From assembly GCF_019192735.1 (NCBI RefSeq), contig NZ_JAHTKP010000018.1, positions 1 through 64,000 of the forward strand: a DNA stretch of 64,000 bases, written 5' to 3'. The position numbers and the translations under genes are program-made. The notes beneath the pieces are model-generated. The model did not search any database and was not told the DNA's origin. It worked only from the letters and a program-made list of their open reading frames with translations. The DNA is from Kitasatospora aureofaciens. GTDB lineage: Bacteria; Actinomycetota; Actinomycetes; Streptomycetales; Streptomycetaceae. Positions within the stretch are counted from its first letter, which is position 1. Every line of letters begins with the position of its first letter. Of this stretch, positions 10,301 to 16,226 are shown piece by piece.

Positions 10301-13300
10301 TTCGCGCTGCCGGTGCTCCAGTCGTCCTCCGAGTCCGAGTGCATCGGCGGGGCCTGCGCGGGCGTGCGCTGCGCCACCGGGTAGACGGCCTCCTGGGCAG
10401 CGGGCGCGACGGGACGGGCCTGGTCGCGGTCCCCGGCGGCCTGGCGCTCCTTCCCGGCCACCTCCTGGTGTGCCTGCTCCTGCGCCTCACGGCGGGGCCC
10501 GGCGCCCTCGTGGTCCTGACCGGTCGTCAGGAGTGTCTGGCGTGCCTGCTCCTGCAGCGGTCCGGCCGGCCCGGGCCGGTCGTCCTTGGGTGCGGGGGTG
10601 TCCGGGTGGAGGTCGCCCTGCTCGACGAGTTCGTGGCCTTCCGGGCGGTCCCCGCCCGGCTTCTTGTCCGAGGACGGCTCCAGGACGGTGTCCCGGGGGC
10701 GGACGAGCGGGCCGGACGGGGTGAGGGGCCCGGGCACGGGGGTCGGCTCGGGCTCGGGCTTGCGCTCGGGCTCGGGCTCGGGCTTGTGCTCGGGCTCGGG
10801 CTTGTGCTCGGGCTCGGGCTTGTGCTCGGGCTCGGGCTTGTGCTCGGCCTCGGGCTTGTGCTCGGCCTCGGGCTCGTTGTCGGCGGGGCGGCGGCCGAAG
10901 ACGTTCTCGTTGGCCGCCTCGTGGCCGCGCCAGCGCTCGCCGTCCAGGTCCTCCGGTCCCCAGTGGTCCTTGTAGGCGTCGAAGAACTCGCCGCCGTACT
11001 GGGTCTTGAGGTTCTGGATCTCCTCCGCCGACACCCGGCGGTCCTCGGCGAGGCGGTCGTAGCCGGCGGCGGCGTGCTCGCGGGCGGGCAGCACGGCGCG
11101 TTCGAAGGAGACGTGCAGGTCCAGGCCCTCGGTCAGCCGCTCGCGCTCGCGGCGCCACTGCTCCAGCTGCTCGGGCAGGCCGGCCTTGTGGTCGGCGTCC
11201 CCGTCGCGCAGCAGGGAGCGGAAGTTCTCCTCGAACGCGGCGCGGATCCGCTCGGTGTAGCCCTCGCGCACGCGCCGGGCGGCGGCGGTGGCCGGCGGTT
11301 CGGAGCCCTCGGTGCGGCTGCCGCGCGCCGGCCGTCCCAGGGCCGTCTCGACGGAGGCGGCCGTCGCGGGCTCGTGGTCGGTGCCGTCGGGGCCGCCCAG
11401 GTCGTGCGGGACCTTGGTACGGGCGGTCTCCTCGGCGACGCGCAGCGCCTCCTCGCGGGCGCCGTGCAGGGCCAGCAGGCGGTTGACCTCGGCCGGGGAG
11501 GTCAGCCGGTCCAGTTCCTCCTTGAGCCGGGCCGGGTCGCGGTCGGCGGCGGTGTGCTCGGTGACCGCGTGGTCGGTGAGGCGGGCGAGTTGGGCGCGGG
11601 CGGTGGCCACCGCGCGGGGGGACGGGCCGTCGGCCAGGCCGAGTTCCCGCAGCGCCTCGGGGCCGAACTGCTCGGGGGCGCTGGTCTTCCACGCCCCGGC
11701 CGCGTCCTCCACCGCCTCGATGGACCGCTTCAGCACGGTCTCGCGGACCGCCTGGACGGTGAAGTCGTGGGACAGGCCACTGCGGTGGCTCTCGAAGACG
11801 TCCCGGAAGTCGGCTTCGAGCCGCTCCTTTCCCCGGCGGGTGGGGTCGAGGGCGGCGAGGTCCTCGCCGTTCTCGTCCTCGATCGCCAGGAACGTGTCCT
11901 CGTCCCTGCGGCCGGCGCCCGGCTCGGTCTCGTCGGCTCCCAGGGCCATCCGGTCCTGGTAGCGGCCGTGGAAGTCGGTGATCCGCTCCCGCATGGCCTC
12001 GGCGACCTGGTCGCGGGCCTCCTCGGACACCCGGGTGTCCTTCGGCACGCCGACCGCGTCCAGCAGCGCGCGGTCCGTTTCGGAGAGGTTCTCCCGCTTC
12101 CAGTCGGCGTGGGCCTCGTCCACCGCCCGGTCGATCCGCTCGGTCTGCGTGGCGCGTGCCTGACGGACGTCCAGGTCCCCGGCGGCCTGGCGCAGCCGGC
12201 GTTCCAGCCCGCGGGTGGCCAGGGCGTTGCGTTCGGGGGTGAGGTCGGCGCGGGTGGTGAACAGCTCGGCGATGTCGTGTTCGGCGTCGGAGCGGAAGCG
12301 CTCGGAGGCTTCCCGGCGGATTTCCGCGCGGGGGTGGTCGTCGCCGGTTGTCGCCGGGTCGAGGCCGCGCCTGGTCAGCAGGTCGTCGAAGCGGCCGACG
12401 GCGATCTTGAGCGCGAGTTCGCGGGCGCCGGCCAGCTCCAGGCGGTCGGCGGCGCCGGCGAGGATCTCCTCCCGCTCGTGCGGGCGGGCCTCGATGTCGG
12501 TCTGCAGGTCGGCGGCGGTGCGGCGCCAGGCTTCCGTGCCCGGACCGGTCAGGGCGCGCAGCTCCCGGGGCAGGTCGGCGTGGCCCTCGATCAGGTGTTC
12601 CTCGATCGCGCCGTGCAGGGCTTCCTTCGCCTCGGCCTCGGCGAGCACGGCGTCGTGCCGCTCGGCGAGGTCCTGCTGCTTGTCGTGCCAGGCCGTGCGC
12701 CGCTCGTCGCCGGCGGGCACCTTGGCGTGCTCGGGCGCGTCGACCCGGTGGTAGGCGTGGCCGGAGGGCGTGTGGAAGGTGGTGGGGCCGGGGGCGGACT
12801 GGTCGTGGGGGCCCTTCGGGTCGGTGGGCCCGTCGGGCTTGGGGTCGCGCGGTGGTGTGGCGGGCGGCACGGGGCCCTGCGGGTCCGGGCGCTGCGGGTC
12901 CGGGTTCTGGTGGTTCGGCACCGGGTTCTGCGGGTCCGGGCGCTGCGGGTCCGGGCGGCCGGGCGCGGGGACGTCGCCGTTGCCGTTGCCGTTGCCGTCG
13001 TTGTGGAGGTCGCCGGAGCCGCCGCTGGTGCGGATCGGCGGGGACGCCGGGCCGCCACCGGGCCCGTCCTTGTGCGGCTGCGATCCGTTGTCGGAGTGCG
13101 GGGCGACGGGCCCGTTGTCCGTCGCCGACCGCCCGGGCGGCCCCGCCGGCCCGCCGTTCGTCGCGGTCGTGCGCTCGTGCACGGTCGGCTCGTCGTGCTC
13201 CTCCCGGACCGTGGTACGGCGGTCCTGGCCGGGCAGGGACTGGTGCTGCGCCTTCGCGGCACCGCCCTGGCTGTCGGCGGACGCGGTCGCGGTCTCGTTG

Positions 13301-15306
13301 CCGCTGCGGCCCCCCGTCTTCTGCGGGGTCCCGGCCTTCTGGGGGGTGTCGGCCTTCTGCGGGTTCTCGCCCTTCTGGGGGGTGTCGGTCTCCGTGCGGG
13401 TCCTGGTGGCGGGCCCGGGGTCGGTGTCCCGCTTGCCGGTGGTCTTCGGCGCCTCGGAGGACGGAGCGGACGCGGACGACTTGGCGCCGGACTCCGTCGA
13501 GACCTTCGGCGCGGGGGCCTTCGGGTCCCACCCGCCGTCGACGGAGGAGTTGTGGCTGGTCTTGCCCTTGGAGTCGGCGAGCACCGGCCCGCCCTCGGTC
13601 CCGGCGAAGGCCTTGCCGGACATCGAGCCGATGTCGGAGTGGCCCGGGACGATGTCGTCGCTGGTCACGTGGGCGCGGATCTGGTCGATGTGCCCGGGCC
13701 GGGGCACCGGGAACGGCGCCGAGTGCCCGCCCATGTTGCTGATCACCGAGAGGAAGGTCAGCGGGTGGGTCATGCCGTAGTGCTCGCCGCTCTCCCCGGT
13801 GATCCGGGAGCTCTCCAGACTGCGGACGAAGTCCGCGTACCGGGCCGTCAGCGGCGAGGCGAGCCCCATGAGCATGTGCCGCATCCCGGCCATCATGAAG
13901 CCGCCGACGAAGCTCATCCCGCTGGCTTGCCACTCGCCGTTGTAGATCGTGTTGTAGATGCCCTCGGTCAGGTACTGGTTGAGGCCCGATTCGAGCTGGC
14001 TGCCCAGGACGTGCCCGAGGTAGAACATCTTGTTCATCTTGTTGATGCCGCCCGCGAGTTCGGGCATCTTCTCGGCCAGCAGTTTCAGCTCCGGGGTGAG
14101 CCCGACCCTGCCGCCGTCCTTGAGGATGGTCTCCAGGCCCTCCATCAGCGTCGCCCTGCTGCCCTCCTTCAGCGCCGACTTCAGGGACTGCTCGACGAAC
14201 TGCTTCCCGAGGTGCTCACCCACCTCCCGGGCGAGCTTGTTGCCCAGCTCCTCGCCGAGCTCCTGTTTGAAGAGCTCCCCGAGCTCCTTCACGAACTTCT
14301 CGCCGGTCGCGGCGCCCACCTTGCGCCCGGCCTTGAAGCCCTTGGACAGGTACTGGGAGTTCTCCTTCAGGAGCTTGGAGATGCCGTTCGCGAACTGTTC
14401 GGCCGCCTCGTTGCCGAGCAGGTGGCCGACGCCCTCGCCGAGTTCCTTGGCGCCCGCCTTGAGGGCGCCGCCCGCGGCTCCCTCACCGAGCTCCTTGCCC
14501 GCCCCCTTGAGAGCGCCGGCGAGGGCGTCGCCCGCGATTCCCCCGGCCAGCTCCTTGATCATCTTGTTGAGCGTGCTCTCCACGAACAGCTTGCTCAGGC
14601 GGGGGCCGATCAGCTTGCCCAGGCCCAGGCCCAGCAGGTTCAGCGGGCCGCCGATCAAGCCGCTGATCGCACCGAAGATCGCCGCCTGCTTGGTGAGGTC
14701 CTTGTCCCACTCGTGCCGGTCGCCGCGCTTGAACTGGATGCCCTGGATGATCGCGTCCAGCGTCAGGCCGCCGACGATGCCGCCGAAGGTGTGCATGCCG
14801 ATCAGCAGCGCGAGCTTCTTCAGCAGCTGGATGAGGAACTGCTTCGTGAAGAACTTCTTCCACTCCAGCTCCACCAGGGAGGCGCCCCCGGTGAAGACGG
14901 ACCAGGCGATGGCGATGGCGATCTCGATGATCAGCTGGACGAGCTGACCGATCGCCATCCACTTGGTGTACTCGACGGTGTTGGCGACCTTGCCGGCCAG
15001 CTCGGCCAGGTCGGTGCAGAGCGTGCCGGCCGTGCCGAGGGGGTCGGTGGACCCGGGGGCGGCGCCGATGAACTGCCCCCACTCCTTCTCGAAGGCGTTG
15101 GCGGCCTCGCCCTCGAGCCTCGCGTGGCAGCTCGTCACCGCATCGGCGATGTACCCGCGCAGCTTCGGCAGGTCCTCGGCCAGCGCGAGGTAGTCGTCCC
15201 GGACGTCCCGCAGCAGTCCCTCGTCGGACTCCGGCCAGGGCATGCCGCTGATGATGTGGAAGAACTGCGCCACACCCGGAGAGACTTGGATGGACGAGTG
15301 GGACAT
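1330..15306 (-). CDS. Giant multi-domain polymorphic toxin, T7SS-linked (4658 aa)
   Basis: Residues 1-200 form a helical CpnT/WXG100-like head, and 130-260 are hydrophobic and Gly-rich. Residues about 590-870 are Pro-rich disordered repeats; 870-1500 are charged helices with KPEPEH repeats near 1480-1520. Then come: an ADP-ribosyltransferase (ART)-like unit (R1993, SFS, E2075-D-E2077); a metzincin motif HELLHFLGLPDE (H2326, E2327, H2330); an OTU-like unit with GDGNYLLHA (Y2479 where Cys is expected; H2635); a GPGLYTG unit near 2715, also ART-like; a second R...STS...QSE unit (R3393, Q3471, E3473); a lonely-Cys-like region (VACSSAREGE near 3804); a protein-glutaminase-like triad (C4120, H4166, D4181); and a C-terminal deaminase-like domain (D4400-A-E4402 ... 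C4461-E-S-C4464). It closes a run of WXG100-type genes, so T7SS export is likely. Domain calls are by motif only. Confidence 0.85.
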   Translation of the reverse strand: MSHSSIQVSPGVAQFFHIISGMPWPESDEGLLRDVRDDYLALAEDLPKLRGYIADAVTSCHARLEGEAANAFEKEWGQFIGAAPGSTDPLGTAGTLCTDLAELAGKVANTVEYTKWMAIGQLVQLIIEIAIAIAWSVFTGGASLVELEWKKFFTKQFLIQLLKKLALLIGMHTFGGIVGGLTLDAIIQGIQFKRGDRHEWDKDLTKQAAIFGAISGLIGGPLNLLGLGLGKLIGPRLSKLFVESTLNKMIKELAGGIAGDALAGALKGAGKELGEGAAGGALKAGAKELGEGVGHLLGNEAAEQFANGISKLLKENSQYLSKGFKAGRKVGAATGEKFVKELGELFKQELGEELGNKLAREVGEHLGKQFVEQSLKSALKEGSRATLMEGLETILKDGGRVGLTPELKLLAEKMPELAGGINKMNKMFYLGHVLGSQLESGLNQYLTEGIYNTIYNGEWQASGMSFVGGFMMAGMRHMLMGLASPLTARYADFVRSLESSRITGESGEHYGMTHPLTFLSVISNMGGHSAPFPVPRPGHIDQIRAHVTSDDIVPGHSDIGSMSGKAFAGTEGGPVLADSKGKTSHNSSVDGGWDPKAPAPKVSTESGAKSSASAPSSEAPKTTGKRDTDPGPATRTRTETDTPQKGENPQKADTPQKAGTPQKTGGRSGNETATASADSQGGAAKAQHQSLPGQDRRTTVREEHDEPTVHERTTATNGGPAGPPGRSATDNGPVAPHSDNGSQPHKDGPGGGPASPPIRTSGGSGDLHNDGNGNGNGDVPAPGRPDPQRPDPQNPVPNHQNPDPQRPDPQGPVPPATPPRDPKPDGPTDPKGPHDQSAPGPTTFHTPSGHAYHRVDAPEHAKVPAGDERRTAWHDKQQDLAERHDAVLAEAEAKEALHGAIEEHLIEGHADLPRELRALTGPGTEAWRRTAADLQTDIEARPHEREEILAGAADRLELAGARELALKIAVGRFDDLLTRRGLDPATTGDDHPRAEIRREASERFRSDAEHDIAELFTTRADLTPERNALATRGLERRLRQAAGDLDVRQARATQTERIDRAVDEAHADWKRENLSETDRALLDAVGVPKDTRVSEEARDQVAEAMRERITDFHGRYQDRMALGADETEPGAGRRDEDTFLAIEDENGEDLAALDPTRRGKERLEADFRDVFESHRSGLSHDFTVQAVRETVLKRSIEAVEDAAGAWKTSAPEQFGPEALRELGLADGPSPRAVATARAQLARLTDHAVTEHTAADRDPARLKEELDRLTSPAEVNRLLALHGAREEALRVAEETARTKVPHDLGGPDGTDHEPATAASVETALGRPARGSRTEGSEPPATAAARRVREGYTERIRAAFEENFRSLLRDGDADHKAGLPEQLEQWRRERERLTEGLDLHVSFERAVLPAREHAAAGYDRLAEDRRVSAEEIQNLKTQYGGEFFDAYKDHWGPEDLDGERWRGHEAANENVFGRRPADNEPEAEHKPEAEHKPEPEHKPEPEHKPEPEHKPEPEPERKPEPEPTPVPGPLTPSGPLVRPRDTVLEPSSDKKPGGDRPEGHELVEQGDLHPDTPAPKDDRPGPAGPLQEQARQTLLTTGQDHEGAGPRREAQEQAHQEVAGKERQAAGDRDQARPVAPAAQEAVYPVAQRTPAQAPPMHSDSEDDWSTGSANGDSVPNTSVNQALAQSIQTMTVAEAQGDTGQDTPNRVTEEDSSLNLLDEPLPEDRPFEAAELWRTGDRLPHFYIQDHELRTWVPENNQSVPQDPAALLGLAADRIEARLQRILDRATQVRDTGAAGHEAATLLLDTHAVLAGDGWSPAYISEFLHLQMRLRASAVPGLFPARLFEQHPQPLQGGGFSGFRLMTAYEVPPAGGIQTAHDGGSLRGTDGAADAFYKWLENEAGGHPSHISVWEGSQGGGSWERDPLTAKLMFGHFRPGDGPEVEYLWRQLGNDDVYMYGQSYVRSLVAQHVFTYEFLRTTELPNVDRHTGQVTLIRLESQRHVDNVTGSEERQEGRPLPLQRGPAESFSLLSPFKDPHSTSDSGPFYVTVQTLPIHRVFGTHLQGRLDELTGPIFGGEDEFVVMSAGSEIIFNGMTVPLTPRQLAEQQAEQQQADQNAQNTQPVQPAQAPAVPAAVPPAAPAQAPVPVPGPAVPPATHGTVLPASSWADIRTSAPPARMETVRFDPRVRGQAGPGAIAGPGVRDQYEARQLSLGGLHGADTTISYDVRRFEAQPGHWVAEFTLNLHLQTPDGRPLPAHEAARLLDRARAVVNERFNERFHLPGGDQVHLRVDGTETAANAHRTITVLPGRERSDQFNWSDESPPGVLLHELLHFLGLPDEYVEPAKNPGDAFALRRRDRWAGENGVMGTSAYRDDFTVLPRHLQRIEEVLRSGPVLRDLTYEQYRSHPETAHAPLTEQHRETEGPGAPAPLNGATHIDVTPVIETPAGRPPNAPAPVHESRVNVLDSGRLYHVVDVPGDGNYLLHAVLAGARGLNGWEHGELTVHGLRELASQWFRSDAGAQLRHNADATGQRPEDRLEPHERNQTWQVHRNPGDEQPSTLSGSDLGNLRMSDLYDMGLRNRSLWNTSFYDQAPAIIAHALDIHLVIHAGNGRTEFNPGAHGREVHVYRDPGGGLAAHYSELRPDVRRPVAVETGGPVDPKVAKELAGRVQPDIVVVTLEPGQPVFRVTDAWTLRGYLLQGKIGAVKNKEGWSQLGPGLYTGDDFDHAATYSDSLTGLPVVMEFLLSRQATGLKVKNITEDWTAKEVPETLKKYDFLTDGTQFKFHPRFYEGPIREGAQSADKTSGLRIAGLKVKEGASVWNHYRTEDFVPEFEGYLIKAHQDKAQQHPRSDDASGPAREPDPVPTSQALDSAPPASPEDLRRIRYLEQAEAYERRLAAHLLERGDVQREVKKVVDLAWAMTTNDKDKTQFGSRMTGTTGMVGTDRHMLEEVVNHGNLRERMALLYNGYTSNHFAKLVRQRQLPRPEQLTQERVDRHDIGAEVVNPLTAEIKKVYGELLKPPAEREHPAPFGPFRTDEPHGPLIDRIRDDYAELQDRQIGDWERKRVVEAAQKAAERQAKSILETDRNPFEVNPPLGRGEWYSAVEKDGRLGWQPGAKSFHYKLGSKLQQEAHDSGGLVISGTSGTAFGMLQAVKELVKTEKGREALAEIGDGPVDFELLRLGLLGWMLESDDHTFHEIMTGSRLFSESLTPEERADPNLAKTDLTYNDTYHRYRFLAPLTEQQLRSEVAPDGRFPDEHLVGDWSIHDPEFADLAVDTPAAGDHPAHDDPPAQEGGSLRRPAAAPPTGPAGADTAAVDLARHHLDAAAQNPALHQFMGWIKGGGFTSKRDDEGMIKVREGERYQSLLGDVQTFLDHAQALHPAGAQATGEALRLYRAVRMDPGARGRDVFTELLPSSTSFDRQFVQDWMSNGGGADNYALFEIHVPLSHPMLALSFPPGHAKAEGDPAAVNEKQSEVTLGPSRLTVTAREEEGPFHVIRVDAEPMTVADIETEVANWSSSMSMPDAFQEFTRFYSDSSLRAAYRDLEPYHRITESWSPDGRQKTVRIEHPHEQLRDQFLEVTIRHEGESVSILWRSSDDTPSDGGEPYEREPRVYNAENIGDVSGSLRSQTLTENTSFESLDLPFDWYDPDLAPKAADADQPLSASDSAAADGGNIRQPAAAPPAPADPAADHEAAARGDEPTLLSLLPDPPVIDRGSELRAALVHHEASGAYRLDDPAVGAQARQRMAGTLDRFPADERFLTVAMHTGTDGVPRWRGTRVTEGEAADLLASLYEQRAWDGNKPVQLVACSSAREGEKSFAAGVLRELRLRLPDLDLEVFAPSGLVWFMPPVSAPFRTDPHGPGVLVVGRQPGFDGSGRPVLVEDGSWVSLTARRGASPDAPPVARTLGAHLPVNATLPPRSQSAPEGYTVIPSQVPPHEREVASHGDAVAFSGRMRRREDSDSGSDPGEGPSSNKRIRTNDPSESDEEMASDDDTGSELSDSAEEYRDFLQAVNTRSDRLADMWGRAEAGNAPDTVLDRITAERNVLTAIQNVGLVHSVRAADALLGLLNPATENRRADLTVRRDDLAEQAAELPSAGRFQALHTEVMSHYNPDGGNLVHDCELRAHALSELITTANPGTGRHHLAKIWAYPATEHERLHPDYQWHHHVAVLVETAEGSRVIDPLLFPDRAVTVGEWRDVLSVSGQGAPLMHRAPWEFFGGPDYEGRLDTESAALIDGTTRAQIDGWKRGGLTPVHDAHSFGEPDTKGTDTKGTDAITSDLVEMVLSGGKASDAQAEVKPEEGAEGKGKDKAEEKAAEPEPDSVEAAKLVLDDSLLAPLFAKSDRSVTFAVVGLRLKGEEKRNWHTPEAVVNGQDASVNDSRSFRAVTRWAGENGLWTQRNDAEVKGLAKAFQQMKDWGFAPVPHPSEKPHGKPPEKASLPPRAELPPQPEGVLTVVSSRGTCESCKYGVKDFQEAFPGISAYVAYEIAAKQKSTVSSQPRTYSRGGKDVESTIEYGWADATKLNTTSKHVPGGRDIAFKYFPSKDGESAWNEKLQARAAEAEAAAQRALEEAARAVEEAARAAEAEAVNVINRSVKPKAAEEVMKFVRSYVGAEKDFVTQLNKHMRQSNWAWKLTPELQAALPLWFKGNPRPDITGGTA
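10746..10875 (-). repeat. 18-bp tandem repeat encoding KPEPEH units
   Basis: On the plus strand the unit is close to ggctcgggcttgtgctcg, repeated about seven times with small changes (ctcgggctc variants at the left). It encodes alternating Lys-Pro-Glu-Pro/Ala-Glu-His in the giant toxin, probably an extended charged spacer. Copy number is likely to vary between strains. Confidence 0.8.
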
Positions 15307-15392
15307 GGCGCAGGGCCTCCGGGGCGGGGCTGGCGGTGCGAGGGTGCGGGGGCGGGCGAGCGGGCCCGAAGTCAGGTGCTACCGGCGGCGGT

Positions 15393-15692
15393 TCAAACCA
15401 GGCCCGCGTTGTGCTCGTCGGTGGCGTCGAAGAGGTCTGCCGTGCCCTGGCCGTGCGCGGACATCGCCTTGAGCTTGTCCCGGATCTGCGAGGTCAGCCC
15501 GGTCAGGTCGGCGGTGGGCTTGTCGATCTTCGCGTGGTACTGCTTGCCGATCTCGTCGCCGCCGCCGGCCTTGACGTTCTTCTCGTTGATGTCCGTTATC
15601 TCCTTGTTGATCTTTCCGACCAGGGTCGCCACGTCGTCGAAGTTGGCGAACGCCGCCTTGAGACTTTCGTCCTTGCGCAGCCTGCTAGCCAT
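15393..15692 (-). CDS. WXG100-like small helical protein (99 aa)
   Basis: A 99-aa, all-helical, charged protein with the size of ESAT-6/WXG100 T7SS substrates but without a clear W-x-G turn (the mid-protein turn reads GGGDE). Its ATG overlaps the end of the YbaB-like gene by eight bases, so the two are probably translated together. It sits just before the giant toxin, where a chaperone or secretion partner for the toxin would be expected. That partner role is an inference from position and size. Confidence 0.75.
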   Translation of the reverse strand: MASRLRKDESLKAAFANFDDVATLVGKINKEITDINEKNVKAGGGDEIGKQYHAKIDKPTADLTGLTSQIRDKLKAMSAHGQGTADLFDATDEHNAGLV

Positions 15693-16155
15693 TGAATTCC
15701 TCCTGCTTGCGGGAGGACTTGGGCGCCTGGTCGGCGCCGGGGCGCATCGCGGTGAGCGGGGCCAGCAGCGCGTCCAGGTCCAGCCCGCCGCCGGCCCCGA
15801 ACAGCTCCTCGTCGCCGCGTTCGCCGGTGAAGTTCATCCGCAGGCTCTCGCCGACGCCCTCGAAGGTGCGCATCTCGGCGGTGATCTGATCGCCCATCCG
15901 GGCCTTGGCCTCGTTGAGCACGTCCTTCAGCACGGTGCCCAGCTGGGCCGGCGCCATGGACTGGTACGCGGTGGTGTGGAAGGTCAGCGCGAGCAGTTCG
16001 CCCTGGGATCCGACCTTCGCGGTGACCATCCGGTCCTTGCTGGTCGCCGAGGCGGTCATCGCCCGCATCTTGCGCGTCGACTCGGCCAGCCTCTCCTGCT
16101 GCTCCGCCAACGAGGCCATGGCCTGGTTCAGTTGTTCCTCGAACGAGTACGACAT
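15685..16155 (-). CDS. YbaB/EbfC-like protein (156 aa)
   Basis: The protein opens with a coiled helix rich in Gln/Glu (SFEEQLNQAMASLAEQQERL). A strand-helix core follows: VTAKVGSQGELLALTFHTTAY, then an alpha segment LGTVLKDVLNEAKARM. This is the pattern of YbaB/EbfC nucleoid-like proteins (EspL in ESX loci). The last 50 residues are acidic and disordered. It overlaps the downstream WXG100-like gene by eight bases. In ESX systems such proteins support secretion rather than DNA packing; the same role is inferred here. Confidence 0.7.
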   Translation of the reverse strand: MSYSFEEQLNQAMASLAEQQERLAESTRKMRAMTASATSKDRMVTAKVGSQGELLALTFHTTAYQSMAPAQLGTVLKDVLNEAKARMGDQITAEMRTFEGVGESLRMNFTGERGDEELFGAGGGLDLDALLAPLTAMRPGADQAPKSSRKQEEFNG

Positions 16156-16226
16156 GCCTTCTTCCGTTCCTCTCCTGGGCGACGGCCTTCACAGGGCCGC
16201 CGCCCCCTGCCGGTGGACCGCGCCGC

